From NCBI RefSeq assembly GCF_021390155.1, contig NZ_CP089985.1:3855001-3919000 (forward strand): a DNA stretch of 64,000 nt, given 5' to 3'. The translations under genes were made by a program, and so were the position numbers. The notes beneath the pieces were generated by a model. That model was not told where the DNA came from, did not search any database, and worked only from the letters and a program-made list of their open reading frames with translations. Position 1 is the first letter of the stretch; every line of letters begins with the position of its first letter. Of this stretch, positions 9,750-17,444 are shown piece by piece. Source of the DNA: Pseudomonas sp. HN11. Lineage in GTDB: Bacteria; Pseudomonadota; Gammaproteobacteria; Pseudomonadales; Pseudomonadaceae.

Positions 9750-11671
9750 GCACATTGACGACCCTGCTGGTGGCCAACCGTGGCGAGATAGCGTGCCGGG
9801 TGATGCGCACCGCCAAGGCCATGGGCCTGACCACCGTGGCGGTGCACAGCACCACCGACCGCGATGCGCGCCACAGCCGTGAGGCGGACATTCGTGTCGA
9901 CCTGGGTGGCAGCAAGGCCAGTGACAGCTACCTGCAAATCGACAAACTGATCGCCGCGGCTCAAGCCAGCGGCGCCCAGGCAATCCATCCGGGTTACGGC
10001 TTTTTGTCGGAGAACGCCGCTTTCGCCCGCGCTATTGAAGCCGCCGGGTTGATCTTCCTCGGCCCGCCCGCCTCCGCAATTGATGCCATGGGCAGCAAAT
10101 CGGCCGCCAAGGCACTGATGGAAACCGCCGGCGTACCTTTGGTACCGGGTTATCACGGGGAAGCCCAGGACCTGGAAACGTTCCGCGCGGCCTGCGAGCG
10201 CATCGGCTACCCCGTGCTGCTCAAGGCCACGGCCGGTGGCGGTGGTAAAGGCATGAAGGTGGTGGAGAACGTCAATCAACTGGCTGAGTCCCTGGCTTCT
10301 GCGCAGCGTGAGGCGCTGTCTTCCTTCGGCAATGGGCAGATGCTGGTGGAAAAGTACCTGCTCAAGCCGCGTCACGTAGAGATCCAGGTGTTTGCCGATC
10401 AACATGGGCATTGCCTGTACCTCAATGAACGGGACTGCTCGATCCAGCGTCGCCACCAAAAAGTGGTCGAGGAAGCGCCAGCACCGGGGTTGAGTGTTGA
10501 ACAGCGCAAAGCCATGGGTGAAGCCGCCGTGCGTGCCGCCCAGGCCATCGGTTATGTCGGTGCCGGCACCGTGGAGTTTTTGCTCGACGCGCGTGGTGAG
10601 TTCTTCTTCATGGAAATGAACACGCGGCTGCAAGTGGAGCATCCGGTAACCGAGGCGATTACTGGCCTGGACCTGGTGGCCTGGCAGATTCGTGTCGCTC
10701 AGGGCCAGGCGCTGCCGATCACCCAAGAGCAGGTGCCGTTGACCGGCCATGCGATCGAAGTGCGACTGTATGCCGAAGACCCCGCCAATGACTTCCTGCC
10801 CGCCACCGGGCACCTGGCGCTGTATCGAGAATCCAACCCGGGGCCGGGCCGTCGCGTGGACAGCGGTGTCGCGCAAGGGGACAGCGTGTCGCCGTTTTAT
10901 GACCCCATGCTCGGCAAGCTGATTGCCTGGGGCGAGGACCGTGAACAGGCACGACTGCGGTTGCTGGCCATGCTCGATGAGTTTGCCATCGGTGGACTCA
11001 AGACCAACCTGGGATTTTTGCGGCGCATTATCGGTCATCCGGCGTTTGCGGCGGCCGAGCTGGATACCGGCTTTATTCCGCGTTATCAAGAAGAGCTGCT
11101 GCCGGTGCCTGGGGAGCTGAGTGATGATTTCTGGCAGGCAGCGGGATCGGCATTCATACAGAGTTTGCCAGAGGAAGATGGGCCTTGGGCTGACAAACGA
11201 GGCTTTCGTGCCGGGTTACCTGTCGAGGTGTCGTTGCACTTGAGCTGCAATGGCCAGGATCGATTGGTGACGCTGGCGCCTGAGGCGCCACAGTTGCGAG
11301 GCGAGCAATTATTGATCGAGCAACAGGGCGTACGCTGCAGCCATTTGGCGGTACGCCATGACCGCACGATGTACCTGCGTTGGGACGGTGAAATGCATGG
11401 CGTAACGCTGTTCGACCCGATTGCCGCGGTCGAGGCTAACCAGTCCCACCAGGGCGGCCTGACGGCGCCGATGAACGGCAGCATCGTGCGCGTGCTGGTA
11501 GAGGTGGGCCAGCACGTCGAAGTCGGCACGCAACTGGTGGTGCTGGAGGCCATGAAGATGGAACACAGCATCCGCGCGCCCCAAGCCGGGGTGGTCAAGG
11601 CGCTGTTTTGTCAGGAAGGTGAAATGGTTGCGGAGGGTTGCGCATTGGTAGAGCTGGAAACGGCTGGCTAA
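9746..11671 (+). CDS. liuD: 3-methylcrotonyl-CoA carboxylase, biotin-carrying (alpha) subunit
   Basis: 641 aa. Biotin carboxylase domain: VANRGEIACRVMRTAKAMGL at the N-terminus, ATP-grasp glycine loop KATAGGGGKGMK, and EMNTRLQVEHPVTE. A linker follows, then a C-terminal biotinyl domain with LEAMKMEHSI; the biotinylated Lys is K604. It pairs with LiuB. The gene ends tail to tail with the repressor gene below (4-bp overlap). liuE (HMG-CoA lyase), which follows liuD in P. aeruginosa, is absent here, so the last step must be encoded elsewhere, as I recall for P. putida. Confidence 0.95.
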   Translation: MSTLTTLLVANRGEIACRVMRTAKAMGLTTVAVHSTTDRDARHSREADIRVDLGGSKASDSYLQIDKLIAAAQASGAQAIHPGYGFLSENAAFARAIEAAGLIFLGPPASAIDAMGSKSAAKALMETAGVPLVPGYHGEAQDLETFRAACERIGYPVLLKATAGGGGKGMKVVENVNQLAESLASAQREALSSFGNGQMLVEKYLLKPRHVEIQVFADQHGHCLYLNERDCSIQRRHQKVVEEAPAPGLSVEQRKAMGEAAVRAAQAIGYVGAGTVEFLLDARGEFFFMEMNTRLQVEHPVTEAITGLDLVAWQIRVAQGQALPITQEQVPLTGHAIEVRLYAEDPANDFLPATGHLALYRESNPGPGRRVDSGVAQGDSVSPFYDPMLGKLIAWGEDREQARLRLLAMLDEFAIGGLKTNLGFLRRIIGHPAFAAAELDTGFIPRYQEELLPVPGELSDDFWQAAGSAFIQSLPEEDGPWADKRGFRAGLPVEVSLHLSCNGQDRLVTLAPEAPQLRGEQLLIEQQGVRCSHLAVRHDRTMYLRWDGEMHGVTLFDPIAAVEANQSHQGGLTAPMNGSIVRVLVEVGQHVEVGTQLVVLEAMKMEHSIRAPQAGVVKALFCQEGEMVAEGCALVELETAG

Positions 11672-12312
11672 AACTTCGCCATGGCTTGAACGACAACCCC
11701 GAGGATGCGGCAATTGTCGGTGAACAACTGTTTTGGGTAGGTGGGATTGAGGGGCACCAGGTAGAGCTGGCCGCTCTCTTCCCTCAGTTGGCGGAAGGTC
11801 GCGTGGGGGCTGTCGGCCCATTGTGCGACCACCAGCTTGCCGGGGTTGGGGGCAATGGCCGGATCAACCAGGATCATCATGCCAGCACCGATACTCAGGC
11901 CACTTGGGGCGGTCATGGCGTCGCCTGTCACCGGCAGCCAGAAGGCGTCGCCCTGAGCATGATAATCCGTCAATTCGAAGCGGGATGCGCCATAGGACGC
12001 TCGCTCTTCGCGGACTTCGCACAACCCTTTCCAATCGCTGACCGGGTAGCGGAAATACGGGTTGTAGTTTTTCTCCACAGGCGCGTCATCGGTGCGCTCG
12101 CGAATATCCAGCGCGACTTCCAGGTAACCTAACCCCAGCGCCGCCAGCACCCGGTTCATGTCCACCAGGCTTGGCGCACGACGCTTGTTGAGCCAGTGCC
12201 CCACCCCGCCCTGGGACATGCCCAAGCGCTCCGCCAGTTCGCCCTGCGTGACCTTGCGGTCTTCCATGTTGGCCTTGACCAACGCAATCCAGTTATCCAT
12301 GGGCACAAACAA
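11668..12312 (-). CDS. HTH-LexA-fold transcriptional repressor lacking the autocleavage dyad
   Basis: 214 aa. N-terminal XRE-type helix-turn-helix (about residues 15-55: VTQGELAERLGMSQGGVGHW) and a C-terminal S24/LexA-like fold (about 120-210). LexA relatives have G-x-S-M with the nucleophile Ser; here it reads GDAM with Ala132. The general-base Lys of the xTVKRL motif is Arg174 (ATFRQL). The fold is kept but RecA-stimulated self-cleavage looks lost, so it may respond to another signal or act constitutively. In-frame ATG 12300 (MDNWIAL) is an alternative start. It is divergent from the small gene at 12432, a likely target. No pyocin or prophage genes surround it. Confidence 0.85.
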   Translation of the reverse strand: MFVPMDNWIALVKANMEDRKVTQGELAERLGMSQGGVGHWLNKRRAPSLVDMNRVLAALGLGYLEVALDIRERTDDAPVEKNYNPYFRYPVSDWKGLCEVREERASYGASRFELTDYHAQGDAFWLPVTGDAMTAPSGLSIGAGMMILVDPAIAPNPGKLVVAQWADSPHATFRQLREESGQLYLVPLNPTYPKQLFTDNCRILGVVVQAMAKF

Positions 12313-12431
12313 TACGTCACGCAGTTTTCAGGGCAATAAACAGTTTGTAGTAATCCATAAAACGACATAAATACGATACGTACTATCATCGGACATAAGG
12401 TTTTCGACACCCACGCCAGAGTACCGCCCTT
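12313..12431. promoter_or_regulatory. Divergent promoter region between repressor and small protein gene
   Basis: This 119-bp AT-rich stretch separates the repressor (-) from the 12432 gene (+). A short inverted repeat GATA-CGTAC-TATC lies at 12375-12387 and is a candidate operator. I saw no second clear copy, so the assignment is tentative. Confidence 0.35.
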
Positions 12432-12782
12432 ATGACGACCACCCCGTACCTCCCGCCTGAAATCACCGAAGAGACTGAACTTCACGACCTGCGCAGCAGC
12501 AGAGCCGCCCAGCGCGCATTGGACTTTTACTTGAAAGAAGATATGTCGGCATCGGTGCCTGACGACGCCCTGTTCGTTATCAACCCTGGTATCAGCCAGG
12601 AAGAAGCCCTGGTGCACGCTTCGGACCTGTTACGCTGCGCTGCAGCCACAGCCTATGAATCAGCGAGCAGCCATCAGGGCAATCACCGTGACCTGGCGTT
12701 TTCAGTGGTGTATTTGATCGATATGGCGAAGGCGATGGTAGAGCGGTCGTCGCAAGCACATGAGGCTCACGCGAACGGATAA
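12432..12782 (+). CDS. Small Pseudomonas protein of the DUF3077/DUF6124 kind
   Basis: 116 aa soluble acidic protein with no signal peptide. The layout RAAQRALDFYL near residues 25-35, then LVHASDLLRCAAATAYESAS, then LAFSVVYLIDMAKAMVE matches short Pseudomonas proteins annotated DUF3077 or DUF6124, as I remember them. Their function is unknown. The gene is divergent from the dyad-less repressor; this kind of pairing recurs in Pseudomonas genomes. It ends just before the PrrF promoter. Confidence 0.7.
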   Translation: MTTTPYLPPEITEETELHDLRSSRAAQRALDFYLKEDMSASVPDDALFVINPGISQEEALVHASDLLRCAAATAYESASSHQGNHRDLAFSVVYLIDMAKAMVERSSQAHEAHANG

Positions 12783-12825
12783 CAGGCGCGCAGAGAAAAT
12801 ATTTCTATCTCAGGGATAAAAACAT

Positions 12826-12857
12826 TTGACTTGCAAATGATAATGATTATTATTGGA
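12826..12857 (+). promoter_or_regulatory. Sigma70 promoter overlapped by a Fur box (PrrF promoter)
   Basis: -35 TTGACT at 12826-12831, 16-nt spacer, -10 TATTAT at 12848-12853. From 12839 the sequence GATAATGATTATTATTGGA matches the 19-bp Fur consensus at 14 of 19 positions and covers the -10, so iron-loaded Fur should block transcription. Confidence 0.88.
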
Positions 12858-12860
12858 CCC

Positions 12861-12974
12861 AGCTGATCGCAAGATCAGTCGATAGACCAAGAGACCTTAG
12901 GTCGGACTCTTGGAATATCTCCTCATCAGGCTAATCACGGTTTTTGACCCGGCTCTTTGGCCGGGTCTTTTTTT
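12861..12974 (+). ncRNA. prrF: PrrF-type iron-responsive small RNA
   Basis: About 114 nt placed directly behind the Fur-controlled promoter. The segment ATCTCCTCATCAGGCTAATC and the following ACGGTTTTTGACCCGGC are the conserved PrrF core and terminator approach. PrrF RNAs repress mRNAs of non-essential iron proteins (sodB, acn, sdh and similar) through Hfq when iron is scarce. An open frame crosses it but has no ribosome-binding site. Whether this is PrrF1 or PrrF2 of the species cannot be told from one window. The 5' end is estimated from the -10 position. Confidence 0.9.
12946..12974 (+). terminator. Intrinsic terminator of PrrF
   Basis: Stem GACCCGGC/GCCGGGTC (12946-12953 with 12960-12967), 6-nt loop TCTTTG, followed by seven T (12968-12974). 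Confidence 0.95.
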
Positions 12975-13247
12975 GCCAGTTTCCCTGGCATGGCTTCAGG
13001 CTAATGAAGACTGTGTGTTGCTCGATGGCGCGCATGGTAGCAAAAGACTATCGCCCAAAGAAAGCCAGTCGAACGCTCTAGCCCTCATCTTTGCGAAATA
13101 GCGCTTGAGAATCAATCTCATAGATTCTAAGCTGCGGCGGCGTCATGGATGACGCCCCCCTTCCTTGCGCAACAATTTTGCATCCAGTCTTTACCAGACT
13201 CCTGTGTAATATAGCCGCCATAACAATCATATTCAGGCAACCAGACT
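12975..13247. other. Intergenic region with a weak second Fur-like box
   Basis: No gene is visible between the PrrF terminator and the carboxypeptidase. TGAGAATCAATCTCA at 13106-13120 fits the 7-1-7 Fur pattern TGATAAT-N-ATTATCA at 11 of 14 arm positions. It may regulate the downstream gene or be chance. Confidence 0.4.
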
Positions 13248-14399
13248 ATGACCGCGGCCTTGACCTCCATCAGGATCAGCACCGATTTCGACAGTGGCAA
13301 TATCCAGGTACTGGACGCCCACGACGCCTATCAGTTGCTGCTGGCAATCAAACCCGACACCCGCAGCCAACATTACCAATGGTTCCACTTCAAGGCCGAA
13401 GGCATGCATGTGGGCCATACCCACACTTTCCGCCTGAGCAACGCGGGCAAATCTTCCTACCCACACGCCTGGAGCGGCTACAACGCTGTGGCGTCCTATG
13501 ACCATATCAATTGGTTCCGGGTGCCTACACGCTTTGATGGGGAAATCCTGCATATCAGCCTCGAAACCCAAGAGAAGCATGCCTGGTTCGCTTATTTCGA
13601 ACCCTATAGCCGTGAGCGCCACGACTGGCTGATCGAGCAGGCCCTGAGTTGCGCCAATACCCGGTTGCTGGCCACCGGCAAAAGTGCCGAAGGCCGTGAC
13701 ATCCAGCTGCTGCGTCGCGGCAAAGGCGGCGAAGGTCGGCGCAAGATCTGGATCATCGCCCAACAGCATCCTGGCGAACACATGGCCGAATGGTTCATGG
13801 AGGGCATCATCGAACGCCTGCAAAAGGACGGCGACGTCGAGCTGAAAAAACTGCTGAAAGTCGCCGACTTGTACCTGGTGCCCAACATGAACCCGGACGG
13901 CGCCTTTCACGGCCACCTGCGCACCAATGCCATGGGCCAGGACCTCAACCGTGCCTGGCAAAGCGCCAGCCAGGAGAGCAGCCCGGAAGTAATGTTCGTC
14001 CAGCAACAGATGGAAAAGTACGGCGTCGATCTGTTCCTCGATATCCACGGCGACGAGGAAATCCCCTACGTTTTCACAGCTGGCTGCGAAGGCAACCCCG
14101 GCTACACCCCACGCATCGAGGCGCTGGAAAAGCACTTCCGCAGCCACTTGAGCGCCCTGACCCGCGACTTCCAGACCACTTACGGCTATACCCGCGACTT
14201 GCCCGGCGAGGCCAATATGACCCTGGCGTGCAACGCGGTCGGCCAGCAATACGACTGCCTGTCACTGACCCTGGAGATGCCCTTCAAGGATAACGACGAC
14301 GCGCCCAACCCAAAGACCGGCTGGTCAGGCGAGCGCTCCAAGCAATTGGGCAAGGACGTCCTGAGCACGCTGGCCGATATCGTCACCGTACTGCGCTGA
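13248..14399 (+). CDS. M14-family cytosolic carboxypeptidase-like zinc hydrolase
   Basis: 383 aa without a signal peptide. The N-terminal about 120 residues form the beta-rich domain of the cytosolic carboxypeptidase (CCP) branch (YQWFHFKAEGMHVGHTH). Catalytic domain: zinc ligands H174 and E177 in QQHPGEHMAEW, third zinc ligand H267 in LDIHGDEE, NMNPDGAFHGHLRTNA as the substrate-binding segment, catalytic E343 in LEMPF. Eukaryotic CCPs remove glutamates from tubulin; bacterial members are structurally known but their substrates are uncertain. Single gene. A weak Fur-like box lies upstream. Confidence 0.88.
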   Translation: MTAALTSIRISTDFDSGNIQVLDAHDAYQLLLAIKPDTRSQHYQWFHFKAEGMHVGHTHTFRLSNAGKSSYPHAWSGYNAVASYDHINWFRVPTRFDGEILHISLETQEKHAWFAYFEPYSRERHDWLIEQALSCANTRLLATGKSAEGRDIQLLRRGKGGEGRRKIWIIAQQHPGEHMAEWFMEGIIERLQKDGDVELKKLLKVADLYLVPNMNPDGAFHGHLRTNAMGQDLNRAWQSASQESSPEVMFVQQQMEKYGVDLFLDIHGDEEIPYVFTAGCEGNPGYTPRIEALEKHFRSHLSALTRDFQTTYGYTRDLPGEANMTLACNAVGQQYDCLSLTLEMPFKDNDDAPNPKTGWSGERSKQLGKDVLSTLADIVTVLR

Positions 14400-14417
14400 C
14401 GCCCTCGCCCACTGGCA

Positions 14418-14957
14418 TCACTCTTGGGTGCCGGTCATGCTCTGCAATACGCCATCGCGGCGGATCAGGCCATGGAACAACGCCGCCGCCAGGTGCAACA
14501 GTACCGTCAGGAAAAGCAGGTAGGCCAGATAGCCATGGGCCTTGCGCAGCACCGCGAACAACGGTGCATTCGCGCCTACCAGCGCCGGCAGTTGCACCGA
14601 ACTGCTGAGCATCACCGGGTCGCCTGCCGCCGAAATCATCGCCCAGCCCAGCAGCGGCAACACCAGCATCAAGGCATACAGCACCACATGGGACGCCTTG
14701 GCCGCCAACATTTGCCACAACGGCAAGTCGACGGGCAGCGGCGGTTGGCGCGTGGAGAACCGCACCGCCAGGCGCACGATCACCAACGCCAGAATCGCGA
14801 TCCCCAGGGGTTTGTGCAGGTGAATCAGCCATTCATGCCGCTCCGACACAGAAGCCGCAAGGCCCGCACCGATAAACAGCATGGCGATGATCATCAGCGC
14901 CATCAGCCAGTGCAACAGGCGCGCCAGCGGCGCGAAAAACCGTGGTTGGGCATTCAT
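14418..14957 (-). CDS. Cytochrome b561 family membrane protein
   Basis: 179 aa with four predicted membrane helices and the conserved His residues for two b hemes (LARLLHWLMALM, EWLIHLHKPLG, LRKAHGYLAYLLF, LTVLLHLAAALFHG). It probably passes electrons between the quinone pool and a periplasmic partner. Its start overlaps the stop of the SrpA-type peroxidase gene (ATGA), so the two are translationally coupled and form one operon. Supplying electrons to that peroxidase is inference. Confidence 0.9.
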   Translation of the reverse strand: MNAQPRFFAPLARLLHWLMALMIIAMLFIGAGLAASVSERHEWLIHLHKPLGIAILALVIVRLAVRFSTRQPPLPVDLPLWQMLAAKASHVVLYALMLVLPLLGWAMISAAGDPVMLSSSVQLPALVGANAPLFAVLRKAHGYLAYLLFLTVLLHLAAALFHGLIRRDGVLQSMTGTQE

Positions 14958-16036
14958 GGCTTCGACTCCTGAGGGGCGCTGTGCAACGGGCTGACTTCAC
15001 CGGCGCGGCGCAGATAAGAACTGGCATACGCCGCCGAACGTGCCGCCAGCAAGGGGTCATTGGAAGCTTCGATGCCACTGGGCAAAATCAGCGGGTCGAA
15101 GTTGATATCGCGACAATCGCCGTCTGCCTGCGGCTGGCTGCTTTGCAACACCAGGGTGCCGGCGTTGATGACCTTATGCTCACCGCCCCAGGCCTTGCTC
15201 GCATCGTCCAGCGGGTCGCCGGGGTTGGCCAGGGTCATGTTCAACTGCCAGCGCAACGGTCCTGCCGCCAGGCGCTGCATCAGGTCTTTCTCGAGGAAGT
15301 CACTCCCGGCCGGCGCAACATCGCCCGCCGCATCCTGAAGCTGCGGTACCACCCCCCAACGCACTGCCTGACGCTTGCCATCGGCACCCACCAAGTAAAA
15401 CGCGTTGATACCGTTGTAGGTTTCAGTCGCATAACTGGCCGATGGCTTGGCGGTCTTGACCCACGCCAGAAACGGCGCGGTCTCGGGATGAGCGGCAAAG
15501 AACGCCGGCATGCTCGCCGGGTTCGGTTTGCCAGTGGCCGGCTCCGGTGCACCGGCCTTGAGCATCTGGTAGAACGCTTCAGGCGTACCCACCGGGAACA
15601 CCGGCATGCTGTTCATGCCCGTACGCCACTGTTGGCCGTTGGCCTGAGTGAATTGCACGGCAAAACTGCGGATCGGCACACTGCTGTCGGGCGCATAGGG
15701 GTTGCCGCTGGGCAAGGCAAACCGGCCGATCAGCGGGGTCTTGGCCTCGCTGAACACCTGGGCGCTGGAGTAGGCACGGGCTTCGGGGCTGCTCTCGAAA
15801 TACCCCGCGACACATACACCCTTGGCATGGTTACGTCGGAAGCCGAGGTGCACGCCATTGTTGGTTTCCAGGGCATTGACCAGGGTTTTAGGGCGTAGGC
15901 GCTGTGGGTCGAGGGTGCCATTGACGTAGGCAAATGCCCCCGCCACAACCGCAACCACGGTACCGATACCCGCCAGGCGCGCGATCAGGCTCGCAGTGCT
16001 CAACGGGGGACGGGGCGGTGATGAGTGATCTACCAT
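14954..16036 (-). CDS. Catalase-family peroxidase, SrpA type
   Basis: 360 aa, shorter than a true catalase (about 480), as usual for the SrpA-like heme peroxidase group. An N-terminal hydrophobic segment (residues 16-41, LIARLAGIGTVVAVVAGAFAY) acts as signal or anchor, placing the enzyme in the periplasm. GVHLGFRRNHAKGVCVAGYF holds the distal heme His region, and PIRSFAVQFTQANG follows. The gene is first in an operon with cytochrome b561 and divergent from an ECF sigma gene. Its promoter shares the sigma gene's motif, so peroxide or oxidative-stress control by that sigma is likely. Confidence 0.9.
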   Translation of the reverse strand: MVDHSSPPRPPLSTASLIARLAGIGTVVAVVAGAFAYVNGTLDPQRLRPKTLVNALETNNGVHLGFRRNHAKGVCVAGYFESSPEARAYSSAQVFSEAKTPLIGRFALPSGNPYAPDSSVPIRSFAVQFTQANGQQWRTGMNSMPVFPVGTPEAFYQMLKAGAPEPATGKPNPASMPAFFAAHPETAPFLAWVKTAKPSASYATETYNGINAFYLVGADGKRQAVRWGVVPQLQDAAGDVAPAGSDFLEKDLMQRLAAGPLRWQLNMTLANPGDPLDDASKAWGGEHKVINAGTLVLQSSQPQADGDCRDINFDPLILPSGIEASNDPLLAARSAAYASSYLRRAGEVSPLHSAPQESKP

Positions 16037-16088
16037 GAAGGAACTCCAGGGCCAAAGGCCTTAGGGATGAACATAAGGTCGGAGCATT

Positions 16089-16115
16089 AAGACGAACGCC
16101 GGTCGGCTCTATTCC
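16089..16115 (-). promoter_or_regulatory. ECF-type promoter for the peroxidase operon
   Basis: On the minus strand: -35 GGAATAG (16115-16109), 14-nt spacer, -10 CGTCTT (16094-16089), about 50 nt before the SrpA start. Motif and spacing equal those of the divergent sigma-gene promoter. Confidence 0.75.
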
Positions 16116-16143
16116 CTGGCCTTGGATTTATTTTCAAGCGAGG

Positions 16144-16170
16144 GGAATAACCCTCAACGCCGCACGTCTC
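16144..16170 (+). promoter_or_regulatory. ECF-type promoter for the sigma/anti-sigma operon
   Basis: -35 GGAATAA (16144-16150), 14-nt spacer, -10 CGTCTC (16165-16170), ahead of the ECF gene. It fits an autoregulated ECF promoter. Confidence 0.75.
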
Positions 16171-16203
16171 TCTAGTCCCAGCGTAGTGACCAGCCAGATT
16201 CCC

Positions 16204-16710
16204 ATGCATGAACTCGACGAACAGTTACGTGAACTCATCCCCAGGCTGCGGCGCTTTGCCCTGTCCCTGACCCGTAACGCCAGCAGCGCCGACGACCTGG
16301 TGCAGTCGACCCTGGAACGGGCGATCATCAGTTGGGCCGACAAACGCGTCGAAGGCGACTTGCGCGCCTGGTTGTTCTCGATTCTCTACCGACAGTTCCT
16401 CGATGCCCATCGCCGCACCCGGCGCTATGCACGCATGCTGGAGTTCTTCACCGGGCGTGACGATGTGCAGCCTTCGGTCGAACGTACGGTGATTGCCCAA
16501 TCGACCCTGCAAGCCTTCGACCAACTCAACACCGAACAGCGCGCGCTGCTGTTGTGGGTCTCGGTCGAAGGCTTGAGTTACAAGGAAATCGCCGAAATCC
16601 TCGATGTGCCCCTCGGCACCGTGATGTCGCGCCTGTCGCGGGCACGCCAAGCCCTGCGTCAACTCAGTGATGGCGAAATTACCGGCCCTTCCCTGCGGAT
16701 ACTCAAATGA
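16204..16710 (+). CDS. ECF RNA polymerase sigma factor
   Basis: 168 aa from ATG 16204. A GTG at 16186 would add six residues but sits only about 9 nt behind the predicted transcription start; neither has a clear ribosome-binding site. Region 2: LRRFALSLTRNASSADDLVQ and LRAWLFSILYRQFLDAHRR. Region 4 helix-turn-helix: LSYKEIAEILDVPLGTVMSR. Regions 1 and 3 are missing, as in ECF factors. The stop overlaps the anti-sigma start by 4 bp. It most likely drives its own operon and the divergent srpA-type/cytochrome b561 operon. Confidence 0.93.
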   Translation: MHELDEQLRELIPRLRRFALSLTRNASSADDLVQSTLERAIISWADKRVEGDLRAWLFSILYRQFLDAHRRTRRYARMLEFFTGRDDVQPSVERTVIAQSTLQAFDQLNTEQRALLLWVSVEGLSYKEIAEILDVPLGTVMSRLSRARQALRQLSDGEITGPSLRILK

Positions 16711-17444
16711 TCAGCCTGCCCCCCAGCGAACGCGATTTGCATGCCTACGTCGATCACCAACTGCTGGAGAGTGATCGGCGGGCGCTTGAAACCTACTTGG
16801 CGACCCACCCGGACGTCGCGGCGCAGGTCCACGCCTGGCAGCATGACGCGCAGTTGCTGCGTGCCGCGCTGGGCGGTGCCCTGCAACAGCCGACCAACCC
16901 AGACTTGGACCCGGCGCTGATTCGCCAGCGCATCAAGCACCAGTCGCGCCGCCACTTCGCCACGGCGGCCGTGTTGCTGATCGCCGTCAGCCTCGGCGGT
17001 GTCGGCGGCTGGCATGCCCGTGAAACCACCCACCCCACCCAACTGCCCATGGCCGATGCGATGCAGGCATTCCGCTTGTTTGCCCAGGACGGCATCATGC
17101 CCGCCGACTACAAGGTGCAAGGTAGCGGCACGATGCAGGCCTGGCTCGATCGCTACTTCAATCAGGCGCACCGCCTGCCGGACTTGAGCGCTTCCGGGTT
17201 CACACCGGTCAGTGGGCGTTTGCTCACCACTGAGCAAGGCGCTGCCGCCATGGTGTTGTACGAGGACCCGCAAGGGCGGCGTATCAGTTTCTACATCCGG
17301 CCACCAGGCCCGGAAAACGGCTTCCTGCCAAGGGGCAGCCGCAGCGCCGATGGCTTGCAGGCGCAATACTGGTCGGGTGCCGGCTACAACTATGCGGTGG
17401 TCAGCCCGGTGGATCAGCCCACCCCGCCACTGCTGAAGTTCTAG
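16707..17444 (+). CDS. Membrane-anchored anti-sigma factor
   Basis: 245 aa. The cytoplasmic N-terminus has the anti-sigma look (SERDLHAYVDHQLLESDRR) but no HxxxCxxC zinc motif. One membrane helix spans about residues 83-101 (FATAAVLLIAVSLGGVGGW), and a periplasmic domain of about 140 residues follows with conserved-looking patches (YYFNQ-like LDRYFNQAHRLPDLSASGF, AAMVLYEDPQGRRISFYIRP). It overlaps the sigma gene (ATGA) and ends tail to tail with the pilus operon (4-bp overlap). It should hold the sigma factor until a periplasmic or redox signal releases it. Confidence 0.88.
   Translation: MISLPPSERDLHAYVDHQLLESDRRALETYLATHPDVAAQVHAWQHDAQLLRAALGGALQQPTNPDLDPALIRQRIKHQSRRHFATAAVLLIAVSLGGVGGWHARETTHPTQLPMADAMQAFRLFAQDGIMPADYKVQGSGTMQAWLDRYFNQAHRLPDLSASGFTPVSGRLLTTEQGAAAMVLYEDPQGRRISFYIRPPGPENGFLPRGSRSADGLQAQYWSGAGYNYAVVSPVDQPTPPLLKF

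Noticed and set aside
12910..13101. 63-codon frame across the PrrF terminator
   Set aside because: Starts inside the sRNA and crosses its terminator; no ribosome-binding site.
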